Origin: Diadophis punctatus similis
Lineage: Eukaryota; Chordata; Lepidosauria; Squamata; Dipsadidae
Length of the DNA stretch: 64,000 nt
Assembly: GCA_023053685.1 (NCBI GenBank)
Contig: JALIGW010000002.1
Location: 42,290,720 to 42,354,719 of the forward strand
Direction: 5' to 3'
Shown here: positions 22,928 through 33,866 of the stretch, in pieces
How positions within the stretch are numbered: position 1 is the stretch's first letter
Layout of the letters: every line of letters starts with the position of its first letter
Made by a program: the position numbers and the translations under genes
The notes under the pieces: generated by a model
Seen by the model: the letters and a program-made list of their open reading frames with translations, nothing else
Told to the model about the DNA's origin: nothing
Databases searched by the model: none

Positions 22928-23133
22928 TACGAGAAGGGGCGTTCAGGTAAGGAACAACGCCCCGTTCTATGTGTAAATGCTGAACACCATGCCCCATCTT
23001 CCTGGTTTTATTTGTACTCGTAATCTAATCTCATGTTTCCACATACAGTAAATATATTTACACTAAAATGAAGTGTATCTCCATGAACATTTGAAGTAAA
23101 TACAATTGCCAGGAAAAACTTTGCCTGTGAGAA

Positions 23134-23141
23134 AGGAAGAA

Positions 23142-23213
<72 letters not shown>

Positions 23214-23371
23214 AGGAAGGAAGGAAGGAAGGAAGGAAGGAAGGAAGGAAGGAAGGAAGGAAGGAAGGAAGGAAGGAAGGAAGGAAGGAAGGAAGGCAGG
23301 CAGGCAGGCAGGAAGGAAGGCAGGCAGGCAGGAAGGAAGGAAGGAAGGAAGGGGGATGGGAAGAGAGAGAG

Positions 23372-23465
<94 letters not shown>
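23134..23465. repeat. Compound (GAAA)n-(GGAA)n-(GGCA)n-(GAAA)n microsatellite
   Basis: About 330 bases of tetranucleotide units in blocks: GAAA, then GGAA, a few GGCA, GGAA again, a short GATGGGAAGAGAG spacer, then GAAA. All long frames across it are artefacts (K/E/R or F/L/S repeats). Confidence 0.97.
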
Positions 23466-24749
23466 GTCTTCTACTGAAGCATCTTGAATTTTTGTAGTTT
23501 AAAGTTCCTTTGGCATATAGACTGTATGTGTGTGAATAAATAATGCAGCAGTGTTCAAACACAAAGATACTGGGTCTCATTGTCACCGGAAACCTCAGAG
23601 ACTGGCTTGCCATAGTTGAAGAGACCGAAGTTTCTTTTTGTTATGAAAAATGTTTTTGTGAAGAACAAAACAGAAGGGAAAAAAGTAACTGCTACAGAAT
23701 ACTTGATGGGCACTTTAATCTTCTATTAATATGCAAATGTTGCTCTTTAGAACCTCTGCTAAAGATTTTTTTTTCTCCCCTATCAAGCTATTTGAAAATA
23801 GTTCTTTTCTCCCAATGGTCCTTCTTGCTTGAGTCTAAGAGAAACACTGTTTTCTATACCACATTCCCAAGGCCCTCTTGTTGGCATCATTTTCATTTGA
23901 AATTATGTGGAGTTTATTGAACCACATTTGTAAAACATTCCACAGTTGATTTTCTTTTAAAGATCTCCTTTAATAGAGCCAAGTCCCCTGCTGATCTGTG
24001 TCGAGTATGTTAAAGGAAATCATCTCAAACAAGAACAGCAATGAAAAAAGAATGCAAAGAAACGCGGATATAAGGGAGTCAACCCCTCCCCTATGTAATC
24101 TTAGCTTCATAATCAACTTAGAGTAGATATGATTATCTGGAAATATATACACATTATCTGGTAAACATTAAATGTTCAGAAAATGTTTCTTCTTGTAATA
24201 TATCTATCATAAACATGACCTCTAGAGTTAACATGCAGTAGAAAGAGCTACAGTTGTGTATAATATTTTTACCAGTGTCTGTTTCCCTCCCCCTAAAATA
24301 GACCCCACCACTTTCTTTTAGTAATATACCTAATATCCTAAAACTTCCACCATAGAAGAAAAAAAATATGAAGCATAAAAACTCACTTGCTGTTATAGAA
24401 TGTAAAATTGAGACTTTTGCACTCTGCTGTACAAAACCAATTTTGGGCAGGCCAATTTTGGATATCTGTTGAGTAGTCCAAGCATGTTTTTCTACATCCA
24501 TTCTTTTTTTTTGTTTGTTTTTCTTTCCAAATTATAGAAAGAAAGTAATGCACAAAGGACATGGTTCCCTCGTAAGTTCCTACAAATTGGCTGAGCTGTC
24601 ATTTTAAAATGTTGATGTCTTTAAAAAGACATCATATTAACAAAATATTAATATTAGCAGCTCCACATCATTTTGTTTGAAATAATCTATTTGAGTATGT
24701 TATCCTTACACTGAATGCTTTCCTTCTTTCCTATATGTTTGTATGTATG
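23466..24749. other. Unique AT-rich DNA
   Basis: No exon, RNA gene or transposon end recognised. The frame at 23543-23920 has no family features I recognise. Confidence 0.45.
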
Positions 24750-25388
24750 TGTTGTGGCCCGCCCGCAGCTTGTGCAGCCTGGGCCTTTGGAACCTTCAGT
24801 ACCTCTTGGCAGTGCTGAGAAAGGAGGGGCTACTCCTTTCCTGAATGCAAGAGCACGCAGGGCTGCCAAGAGGCAGGAAGGTTTACTCCGGAGGAGGTCT
24901 ACTTGGGAGTAGACTTGGGGATAATTGGCCACTCCCCTAGTCTATTTAAGGTCATCAGTTGCAGCTAACAAGCTGCAGAGAACAACGTTTGGAAAAGAGA
25001 CCTGTCTGATCATAGCTTGCTCCATGACTCTTTTTTGGCATTCTCTGCGTTGGCTTGGATTATCAAGGACTAATTTCTAGGAACTTTGCCAGCTCTTGGA
25101 AACTCCGTAAGATAAACAGATTCAATTGCTCGTCATTGTCTTCGAACTATACCAGCTATTAATGGTACCAGCTATCATTGTCTTTGAATACCAGCTATCA
25201 TTGTCTTTGAACTATACCAGCTATTAATGAAGCTTAATTGATAGCTGGTTGCTTGCTGATAACAGTTTGTTTGTAAATTGGTGTGTGCCTCTTGTTTCCT
25301 ACTAAGACGTTTTATTAGTAGCCTTTCTTTCATTAAATCAGTGTGTACAAGCTGCTTGTGTGGTTGTGTGCTTCGTGGGGATAGAATA
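24750..25388 (+). mobile_element. Putative solo LTR (about 640 bp) inside a GTAT microsatellite
   Basis: Begins TGTTGTGGCCCGCCCGCAGC. It has a TATA-like CTATTTAAGG (about 24940) and a poly(A)-like CATTAAATC near 25330, and ends where GTATGTATG resumes. The left flank is also GTATGTATG, so the target duplication cannot be told apart from the microsatellite. An internal 24-25-base unit (ACCAGCTATCATTGTCTTTG) is repeated around 25150-25230. The 3' terminus is worn. Superfamily undetermined. Confidence 0.45.
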
Positions 25389-25430
25389 GTATGTATGTAT
25401 GTATGTATGTATGTATGTATGTATGTATAT
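25389..25430. repeat. (GTAT)n microsatellite
   Basis: About ten GTAT units directly after the putative LTR. It separates the LTR from the MITE at 25439. Confidence 0.9.
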
Positions 25431-25438
25431 ATGTGTGT

Positions 25439-25756
25439 CAGAGGTGGGTTCCTCCTGGCTCGGACTGGTTCACCCGAACTGGTAGCGATCCGCTGGTGAT
25501 GTCACGACGATGTCACGGAACCAGTTCGGTCGGTGCCGGTCCGTGGGTACCGCCATCCTTTTTTTGAAATTTTTTGATTTTTTTTCTTTTGAGCATGTGC
25601 AGAAGCCAAGTTTCTGGCACTGTGCATGCGGTCGCCATCTTGTTTTTGGCTGTTTTTTGGGATTTTTTGGCACTGCGCATGCGTGCCTGCGCCCACACGG
25701 TGCGCCTACGCAGCCCGGGAGGAAGTGAACCGGCAGCGAGGTAGAACCCACCCCTG
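25439..25756. mobile_element. hAT-type MITE of the GGTGGGTTC family (318 bp)
   Basis: Termini CAGAGGTGGGTTCCTCC and GAACCCACCCCTG are inverted repeats of about 13 bases with one mismatch. The interior has GAACTGGTAGCGAT, two T-rich blocks and CATGCGCAGAAGCC-like segments shared with the copy at 1880. The flanks ATGTGTGT and GTGTATGT match at 6 of 8 bases, but both are microsatellite, so the duplication is only suggestive. No coding capacity. Confidence 0.8.
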
Positions 25757-25762
25757 GTGTAT

Positions 25763-25763
<1 letters not shown>

Positions 25764-25810
<47 letters not shown>

Positions 25811-25820
25811 TGTGTGTGGA
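25764..25820. repeat. (AC)n followed by (TG)n, self-complementary
   Basis: About 22 AC units run straight into TGTGTGTGTGG, so the tract can fold back at the AC/TG switch. Confidence 0.9.
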
Positions 25821-25849
25821 TGGTATCTATCAGCTTTAAAGATACTGGG

Positions 25850-28280
25850 CCCAAAAAAAAGATTTGCTTAAAAAGTTACTTAAAAAAACAGTAGATTTTA
25901 TTCATAAATGTTTGCAAGTCAATGTATGTAATATGTGTGAATACTGGGGTGCTAATTCTCTGCTAAACAACCATCCATGTGATTTTCAAATCATACCCAG
26001 TTCTTAATTACACACATTTTTCCTTTGAGACGTTCATTGCGTGAAGACTTCTCAGGCTGTACTATGAAATGTGAAGCAAGTGAAAAGCAAGGAGCAGAGA
26101 AAATGGCAGGGAAACATCCTAAACAAAATGCCACCTACACAGATGTATGTTTCAGCCAGCCCTGAAGCCAAGGGGGGGGGGGGAAGGAACTGTTTTTCTA
26201 GAGGTGGCCAAAAACTGGTTTGTTTTTTTCTCCTAATAATAGCTCAGAAGCTCAGCTTTGCAGTCTGCATTGTGTGATGCCCTGGGGGGCTTATGTCCTG
26301 CAGCAGACAAGCAATATGATCCTTGTGTTATATAGAATTCAGTGTTCACAGAGCCAAATGTTGGCCATAGTCTGCTTTTCAATGAAAAGTAAGAAGGCAT
26401 GGGTCCCTCTCTGGGAGAGTCATCTGAAAAGGCCTGGCCTTGAGCACTTACATACTGTGCTTTCTATGGCTTGCCTGAATGAGTAATATGGCAGGAAGGG
26501 AAAGATCCCAACATGGAGAAGCACATGTTCTTCTATCATTATTATGAAAAAAGATACAATTCTCTATCATTGACTTAGGGGACAAAAAGTATGACATTCT
26601 GCCCAATCTGGCTGTGATTACGTGAGTAGATTTCCATGCCTTAATTTAAAACATCTGACTCCGAATAGGGCACTAGCTACCCAATAATAGCATTCATATG
26701 CAACTATAAATGAAGGGTAGAACACAAACAACCTATTTTTTTCAGGGAAATATATATTTCCAAGATAACAAATCAAAAATGATTCCTTGGTATTTCCCCC
26801 CCGAATTTAAGTGTTATACGATTAATATAGTGCTGTGACTTTAGTCTGACCAACAATATTATATTGGTAAAAGATATATAAGCCTAATAGGTCTTATATA
26901 GGTTTCCTTAAAATGAATTTTACTGCTAGTAACTTAATGAATTCAAAACACACATTCTGGAAAGGACTCAAGCCCTCTCATTAAAGAATAGAATATTTCA
27001 TGGCTGCCCTCAAATCTCCACGATGAGCACATAATTTAGCTATTGATGCCCAACCCATTTTCTACATGCAGTTGACATCACCACTGTAAAAGGACCAGAG
27101 CCTCAACCAGACATTGCACCTGCCTTCTTGCAAATGTTGATCTCTCCTACAGACATTACTGGCATCTTCTCTAATTTTCTACAGGATTCCAAAATTGGGA
27201 AGCTTTTCATCATTCTGAGATCTTAACACTGCAGCTGTTATAATATGCATAAACCCGATCTGCAAGACATATGTGAAGACCTCGCCAAAGCAGCTGCAAT
27301 TCATGCAATGCTATTTATGTATTGTAAAATTCTATTTTTTTTTTAGAATGCTCATTTTAAGCCTTCAAACAAATTATTTATCAACAGAAGGAGACTTCCC
27401 ACCAGGCAAGGCTCAGCAATGCAAGCTGAAAAAGACCTTTGACATAACACCGAGTATCTCCAAACCTAAACATTATCAGTGAATACCTCCCATGCATTGA
27501 GAAAATATGTAAGGGTTATAGAAGTGCTACATAAAATCAACAGTGTGGTTTACCTCACTTAACACAACATATGATCAGCTAGAAACTATGAGCAAAAACA
27601 AAGCAAGAGAAATCTCTATAATTAGAACTGAGCACTGAAGGAAAAGTGAGTATGTAATGACTAAGCTATAATCTTTCCCATTTCATGTTCTACAAGGGAA
27701 TTTGTAGCAAACTTATAAAGAGATAAGGTAAGAAAATAAAAGAAATAGCTCTGCGGAAAGAAAGGTAGTTCAGATAAAACGCACTGGATTTGCTTCCTTA
27801 ATTAATATAACACAGCCTATGAAAGTCTTGTTTTACTTTTAATAAGAACAGTGTCTTATATAACATCTTCCCACTATGAGCTCACCCTATCCCAGCACCT
27901 GGGGACAATACCAGGTCTCAAGTGTTCTCCAGAAGGTTAAAGAGGGGGACCTGTTAGATCTCCAGGGCAAGGAGGTTCCATAGGCAGGGACTACAATAGA
28001 AAAAGCATAAACCTAATATAGTAATAAATGCATGGATCCCTTCTATTATTTACAAGATTATTTATATCAAGAATAGCATACTATGTTAAAGAAGTACTAT
28101 AATCCCCAAAGTCCAGAGGACTCCCTCCCTATTAGTCTTTCAGAGGGCTATGAAAACTTGGTTCTTTAGCCAAGCTTTGGGCTAGGATAAAAGTGAGTCC
28201 AGCAAATCCAAATATAGAGTTGTGGGATGCTGGGGCACTATGGTTAGGATATATGCTATTGTGGGTTCACTTGGTCATAT
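25850..28280. other. Unique AT-rich DNA
   Basis: No gene or transposon end recognised. It includes a G10 run at about 26173. Short frames here carry no family motif. Confidence 0.45.
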
Positions 28281-28284
28281 TTTA

Positions 28285-28292
28285 TTGTGTTT

Positions 28293-28327
<35 letters not shown>

Positions 28328-28765
28328 TTTTGTTATTCTTATATGCCGCCCAACTCCCGAAGGACTCAGGGCGGCGTACAACAGGAAAAAAAATACAAGA
28401 ATAATCAAAATGCAAGTGATTAAAAAACAAATACAAATTATTAAAAACAATATTAAAACAGCAACATTCATTCGATATCATACCTACTTGGGGGGTGATC
28501 TCAGGTGGATTAAGCTATCCCCCCCACCTGCAGGAAAAGCCATGTTTTAACGGCTTTTCGGAAGGCCAGCAGAGTGGGGATGGTTCGGGTCTCTGGGGGA
28601 AGTTGGTTCCAGAGCACGGGGCCAGCCACAGAGAAGGCTCTCCCCCTAGGGCCCGCCAGCCGGCATTGTTTGGCCGACGGGACCTGGAGGAGGCCAACTC
28701 TGTGGGCCCTAACCGGTCGGAGGGAAGTATGAGGCAGAATGCGGTCCAATGTCATTTAATGTCAT
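28285..28765 (-). pseudogene. LINE ORF2 C-terminus and 3' end, reverse orientation
   Basis: The - strand from about 28755 encodes G-P-R-G-R-A-F-S-V-A-G-P-V-L-W-N-Q-L-P-P and T-L-L-A-F-R-K-A-V-K-T-W-L-F, the same reverse transcriptase tail as at 16447. The 3' end has the hairpin GCCGCCCAACTCC ... AGGGCGGC (about 28345-28375) and a (TTTA)n tail at 28293-28330. It is a truncated, dead copy. Confidence 0.78.
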
Positions 28766-28901
28766 TGTAAACCACCTTATATTATCACATCAGCCATATC
28801 AATTTTCTAAATAAATAAATATGCTTTCTCCCTTTTTATCAGTTGTGTATGATTTAGAGGTAGTGTGTCTATTTAAGTTGCTGTACCTTCTACTGTGTCA
28901 T

Positions 28902-29072
28902 TTTTTTAATGTTAAGAAGCTCATTTTTCATGATATTTCCAAATGTTACCTAGACTTTTATTGAATTTGGTGGCTTCTGGTTTTATTTTTTTTTAAATGT
29001 TAAGAACCTCATTTCTCATGGTATTTCCAAATGTTACTTAGACCTTTATTGAATTTGGTGGCTTCTGGTTTC
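28902..29072. repeat. Tandem duplication of an about 83-bp unit
   Basis: 28902-28984 and 28990-29072 both run TTAATGTTAAGAA-type start, 'ATTTCCAAATGTTAC', 'TTATTGAATTTGGTGGCTTC', TGGTTT. About seven substitutions separate them, so the duplication is old. Function none visible. Confidence 0.85.
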
Positions 29073-29530
29073 ATTCACAAGAGTATTCATCTCAGTTCAA
29101 ACTTAAATATTCCAGTTTGGCTATTGGTAGGCTCCATGCTTAATGTTGTCTTAAATCTCAAATTAAAAGAAGTTAAAAATATCAAATGGTTTGAAACTAG
29201 AGATCAGTTATTATCTCTTCTCTATACATAATTAGCATTATTCCAGAAGATTAAAGAACAAACTGTGGTCTCCTTGCCCTGTCATCTATTCCCTTTGCTC
29301 TTCTTGCAGCTCTACACCCTGGTGGGGACTAAGCATCTGCGTGTGGGGTCAGAGTTAGAGCTAAACATCTTTTTCTCTTGAAATAGGAATTTTGGATTCT
29401 AAATAATATTCAAGAATTCTACTTGAATCCTTAATATAGACAGTCCTGCAGTGGTAGGTAAGGCCAAAGAAAAGCTCTACATCACAACTTTCTATAATTA
29501 TGGTTGGGTGAAATAACTGACTAGAATTTA

Positions 29531-30501
29531 CCGTATTTTTCGGAGTATAAGACGCACCGAAGTATGACGCACCTTAGTTTTGGGGGAGGAAAACAAGGAA
29601 AAAAGGCCTCTGCCTCCCAGCAATTTGCCAAACAGCAAACAGCACAGATGATATACACTGTTTGCTGTGTATTTCTGTACATGTGTGCTTGACCCATAGA
29701 AATAGCAAAGAATTGGAGAAATGTACATTATGGCAGTATATTAATCCCAGAAAGTTTTCTTAAATGTAATCACACTAACTCCTCCCAATTATTTAAATAG
29801 ATCTACTCCAAACATGACTAAGTCAGGATTTAATTCAGCTGCCTTATTTTAATACTAATACTTAATACTAAAACAGGACATTTCAGATTATACTTACAGA
29901 TCTTTAAAATTGATGTGGCTTTCTGGAAGGCTTTCTGCTATTTAAAAGAAGATACAATGGCACTGGGCCTCTTCAGAGCATGAATTTATTTTAAAAAGCT
30001 TCTTCATTTTGTTAAGTTGTCTAGAACAATAATAAAGCAGTCTTTAAAAAATAAGTCTTACAATTTGAACACTCTACAAACATTTAACATAATAACATAT
30101 TAACAGAATCTGCCTCTACCTAGGATAGAACTCACAACCTCCTGACTGTGAGGCAAGAGCTCTACCTCTAGGCTACAGTAGCTGTAGCTTACTTTCTTGT
30201 AATTTCAGCAGTGTAACATTGCCAGCAGTTTATCTCCCAGCATTTTGTCTCATTATAGCCACCGTAGTTAGTTTCATTTTACCACGTGGCTTGCAAGTAG
30301 GTTGGGAGGCAAGTAATCTCTTAGTGTGCTAATAAGGCTTCTGTTTCTGTTCTGTTTGCTGCAAAGAGGTAAATTGTTGGCAGGCAGAGGCCAAAGGGTG
30401 GGGGTGGCTGGGTGGGGCTACATTCAGTGTATAAGACGCACCCAAATTTTCACCCTCTTTTTGAGGGTAAAAAGGTTTGTCTTATACTCCAAAAAATACG
30501 G
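29531..30501. mobile_element. TA-flanked MITE family M, copy 1 (971 bp)
   Basis: Left end CCGTATTTTTCGGAGTATAA and right end TTATACTCCAAAAAATACGG are inverted repeats, bordered on both sides by TA, as in Tc1/mariner insertions. The interior matches 52986-53937 in blocks such as 'AAAAAAGGCCTCTGCCTCC', 'TATACACTGTTTGCTG' and 'CACTGGGCCTCTTCAGAGCA'. No transposase frame. A tRNA-like segment at 30108-30190 is unique to this copy. Confidence 0.8.
30108..30190 (-). repeat. tRNA-like segment inserted in MITE M copy 1
   Basis: On the - strand it reads TAGCCTAGAGGTAGAGC (A-box-like) and GGTTGTGAGTTCTATCC (B-box-like), with about the right spacing for a tRNA-derived SINE head. It is absent from the paralogue at 52986, so it inserted later. 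Mismatched stems and the lack of a clean acceptor argue against a working tRNA. Confidence 0.5.
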
Positions 30502-30503
30502 TA

Positions 30504-31555
30504 TGTAGTTCAAAATATAAGCTTCAGTGTCCTTTTTGTTACTAATAATGTATTTTAACTTAAGTGATAATAGTATTCTAGCCATATGAACCTACATTTA
30601 AATATGTGCACAATCACATAGTAGAGGCAAAGCAATCTGATTTTATGTTTTTGTTTAATAAGATATATGTTTTCATTCGTTTGTGCTGAAACTCCAAAGG
30701 AAGTGTCATATTTTAGGGAGAAAAGAAATTATATTTATTTAAAGCAAATGTTTTCAAGTTAGTCTGATGTCATAAATCATATCTGTCATCAAGCTGAAAA
30801 AGTGATCTTAATTAGAATTAAACCAGTTTTGTACTTATTCGTCCACTGAATTAGCCTAGAGCTTCCACAGTAATTATTCTACAGCTTTCAATTCTATTAC
30901 CAAATTGTCAATAAGGAAATGTTATACACTGTAGGTCATTTATAGTTTATTCTATGGAGATGTATAAACATTTAACTAGACACCATTAACATGTTAAAGC
31001 TGCTTCATATGCTCAGAATAAAACTGAGCAGCTTTGACATTTCTAAATTAATATACAATATCTTATCTCAATAACATATTTAATTCCCAGCTATCTCTAA
31101 CCTACTAGATATGTTGGCTAGAAACTGTAACTCCACAAATCTGAATAGCATCTGATGGAGGATATAGAGATAGACTGAGACAGATAACTGAAGAAAAATA
31201 AATTTTGATTTGTGAAGATGCCTGCAAAATATATGTTTAATTTAGTTATGCATATTCTGATTTACCAGTTTCACAGGCTTTGCAAAGTTCAGTGGCTACA
31301 TGAAATGTCCAAATACTGATATTGATCTTTTTGCTTTGTACACTGCAGTATAATTCACTTCAGTCATAACCTCAAATTTATGCATTAATCACATTCAATG
31401 AGTATCTTCCATAAGCTCTTAAGGCCACCGTATCAATGATATTGATCTTTATTCCCATATATAATTTTTACAAAATACTTTTCTTATTCCTGCATACTTT
31501 TCCATTGGCTCTACTTATATTTCTTAGCTTTTTGATGACAGTAATAGGGGACATA
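30504..31555. other. Unique AT-rich DNA
   Basis: Nothing recognised between MITE M and the Tc1 terminus. Confidence 0.45.
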
Positions 31556-31735
31556 CAGTGCCTTCAGAAAGTATTCAGACCCTCTTCAATTTTGTCAATT
31601 TTGTTATGCTGCAGCCTGATTCTACAGTTGTTAATCTACACTCAGTACCCCATAATGACAAAGTGAAAACAGAATTTTAGAAATGTAAACTTATTAAAAA
31701 GGGAAAAAAACACGGAAATATCACATCACATCACT
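31556..31735. mobile_element. Tc1-type terminal repeat, isolated
   Basis: TACAGTGCCTTCAGAAAGTA at the edge, then 'CAGCCTGATTCTACAGTTGT' and 'CAGTACCCCATAATGACAAA', all shared with the Tc1 remnant at 4793-5242. No transposase is attached. Confidence 0.75.
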
Positions 31736-31747
31736 GTTTCTGATTCT

Positions 31748-31825
31748 ATTTCTTTTCCAATTTTATTTCTTTCCCTCTAATTTTCAACATGTACAGTACA
31801 GTATATGAAGCCCTGGGAAAAGCTT
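31748..31825 (+). repeat. 78-bp direct repeat, left copy
   Basis: ATTTCTTTTCCAATTTTATT ... GGGAAAAGCTT. It matches 32475-32552 with two substitutions and no gap. The two copies bracket the DIRS-related fragment. Confidence 0.92.
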
Positions 31826-32474
31826 TTCTCCATAGTGGGTGGAGCTAGCCTCCAAGAATGGGTTAAATCTGCCCTCTAGCCAATCAGGACCGAGTCTCAA
31901 AAGCATAAATAGAACCCCTCTGGATTGGCACCCCCTCTTTTATCTCGGTCCTTAGCCATAAGGACTCGTGCTTTTCCATTCTTGAAGGCTAGTTCCATCA
32001 TGACAGTGATTCCAGACAAACCTCTACAATTTAACATCATCTGTGAGTGTTGCTATTCTATAAATCGAAGCCTCCCCAAAGTGACAGCTGTCAAAGTCCT
32101 TGGGTAGAGCGTGGCTCCGGGCGGCTGCCCAGCTGCATCGGCTCCCCCAGCCAATGGCCTTAACATTGCCACGCTAATTGCGAATGGTATGGGGTAGCCA
32201 GATCCACTAAATCACTGACCACCGCGACCGCATTGACAGCTCAGTCGGATTGGGACTGAGACAGGGGGAGAGAATCTGTTCTTCCATAAAGACGCTGTTC
32301 GGCAAGCCACAGAAGCCTCGCGCTTGAGCGGCCACCGTCTTTCCCCCTCCTGCTGGAATCTGCGATCCAAAAGCCGGTCTAATACGTTGCCTACTGACTT
32401 GGCCGTCCCAAGCAGAGACCTCTCTGTCAGGCCTAGATCTCTAACTGTCGGCCGCCTCCAACAGAGATTTCTGG
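31826..32474 (+). mobile_element. Internally deleted DIRS-related fragment
   Basis: Starts TTCTCCATAGTGGG, the exact left edge of the DIRS element at 17639. It continues with GGAGCTAGCCTCCAAGAATGGG, CAGCCAATCAGGAC-like and GGCACCCCCTCTTTT blocks in the same order, but with many differences and a shorter spacing. After about 32100 it becomes GC-rich without a clear reading frame. Right-end sequence, ICR, RT and recombinase are missing. It is a different, older subfamily copy reduced to its 5' region. Confidence 0.75.
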
Positions 32475-32552
32475 ATTTCTTTTCCAATTTTATTTCTTTC
32501 CCTCTAATTGTCAACATGTACAGTACACTATATGAAGCCCTGGGAAAAGCTT
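32475..32552 (+). repeat. 78-bp direct repeat, right copy
   Basis: Second copy of 31748-31825, differing by G for T and C for G. It is far longer than a transposon target duplication. Confidence 0.92.
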
Positions 32553-33124
32553 ATCTGTCAATTTGGAATAGAATATCACTAATGAACTGATACCCAATTG
32601 GAAGAATGAATTCTTGACTAGCTTTACACAGTATTCGAAGAATAGCAGAGGGACATTACAATACTAGTCACCCTATTCTTTATCTCCAATTATTTGTAAC
32701 CCCAAGTTGCTTAAAGTCTTGTTACACATTTCATTGGCTCATTGTGTGTTGCCACATGTTAACTAGGTTTTATTTAAAAAAATTCTGGAACTATGTTCTT
32801 GAAGACTAATGGATGAAGAATGAAAAGTTTATGAACTGATACAAATCAGGAGATATTGGCTTTCTCTTCCTCTTTATTCACATCTTTTACAGCTGGATGT
32901 CCCCATTTTTACCCTGCTTAAGCTTATGGTAACTTTCTTATGTCTGGTAATCTCCACCATATATTGAATTTCTCAACCTAATGAAACTGAAAGGCTACTA
33001 CTTTGGGACAAAGACAGAACAGATAAGTAAACGGCAAAGAAAAAAGTTGACACAGCCACTCCCAAGTTATGGGCTTCCACAAGATGCTACAGTTTTACCT
33101 TCTATTTATGAATATACAGATTTA

Positions 33125-33288
33125 ACAGATTAACAGAGTTGGAAGGGACCTTGTAGGTCATCTAGTCCAACCCCCCCCCCTCAAGCAGGAGACCCTACAC
33201 CATTTCGGACAAATGGCAGTCCAATCTCTTCTTGAAAGTCTCAAGTGATGAAGCTCCCACAACTTCCGCAAGCTGTTCCATTGGAATG
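33125..33288 (-). mobile_element. CR1 LINE 3' end, reverse
   Basis: On the - strand it reads 'GTGGGAGCTTCATCACTTGA', 'AAGAGATTGGACTGCCATTT', 'GGTCTCCTGCTTGAGG', 'GGTTGGACTAGATGACC', 'GTCCCTTCCAACTCTG'. This is the ORF2 terminus and 3' region shared with copies at 33289, 49745 and 62830. Confidence 0.8.
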
Positions 33289-33690
33289 GAAGAGCAACAA
33301 AGATGATTAGGGGACTGGAGGCTAAAACATATGAAGAATGGTTGCAGGAACTAGGTATGTCTAGTTTAATGAAAAGAAGGACTAGGGGAGACATGATAGC
33401 AGTGTTCCAATATCTCAGGGGCTGCCACAAAGAAGAGGGAGTCAAGCTATTCTCCAAAGCACCTGAGGGTAAGACAAGAAGCAATGGGTGGAAACTAATC
33501 AAGGAGAGAAGCAACTTAGAACTAAGGAGAAATTTCCTGACAGTTAGAACAACTTGCCTCCAGAAATTGTGAATGCTCCAACACTGGAAGTTTTTAAGAA
33601 GATGTTGGATAACCATTTGTCTGAAGTTGTGTAGGGTTTCCTGCCGAGGCAGGGGGTTGAAGACCTCCAAGGTCCCTTCCAACTCTTCTC
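33289..33690 (+). pseudogene. CR1 ORF2 C-terminus and 3' end
   Basis: The + strand encodes A-T-K-M-I-R-G-L-E-A-K-T-Y-E-E-W-L-Q-E-L, then R-G-D-M-I-A-V-F-Q-Y-L-R-G and L-R-R-N-F-L-T-V-R, the thumb/tail end of a CR1 reverse transcriptase. It runs into 'GGTCCCTTCCAACTC' and a TTCTC microsatellite. Only the last about 130 codons remain. Confidence 0.85.
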
Positions 33691-33866
33691 TTCTCTTCTC
33701 TTCTCTTCTCTTCTCTTCTCTTCTCTTCTCTTCTCTTCTCTTCTCTTCTCTTCTCTTCTCTTCTCTTCTCTTCTCTTCTCTTCCCTTCCCTTCCCTTCCC
33801 TTCCTTTCCATTCCCTTCCATTCCATTCCATTCCATTCCATTCCATTCTATTCTATTCTATTCTAT
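33685..33866. repeat. Pentamer microsatellite (TTCTC)n to (CCATT)n to (TTCTA)n
   Basis: Starts as TTCTC, passes through TTCCC and CCATT, and ends as TTCTA. It lies exactly between two CR1 3' ends in opposite orientation, so each tail probably seeded one side. Confidence 0.92.

Larger units (their letters stand above)
17639..22968 (+). mobile_element. DIRS1-type tyrosine-recombinase retrotransposon, structurally near-complete
   Basis: A 5.33-kb GC- and CpG-rich element in AT-rich host DNA. In order it holds a left inverted terminal repeat with TATA box, gag-like frames, an RT/RNase H/methyltransferase-like frame, a tyrosine recombinase frame, an internal complementary region, a poly(A) signal and a right inverted repeat. 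DIRS elements copy via RNA and are thought to form a closed DNA circle that the recombinase integrates, so they make no target duplication. Here both ends share only TTCT (17639-17642 and 22965-22968), consistent with that. Identical terminal repeats and retained CpGs suggest recent insertion. The gag frame change is the only obvious lesion. Autonomy is not shown. Confidence 0.95.

Noticed and set aside
23134..23465. CRISPR-like regular repeat
   Set aside because: Units are 4 bases with no spacers, in a eukaryotic context.
23008..23613. 201- and 123-codon frames
   Set aside because: Translation of GAAA/GGAA tetranucleotides.
30108..30190. tRNA gene candidate
   Set aside because: Promoter-like boxes are present but the stems do not pair cleanly, and it is an insertion within a MITE.
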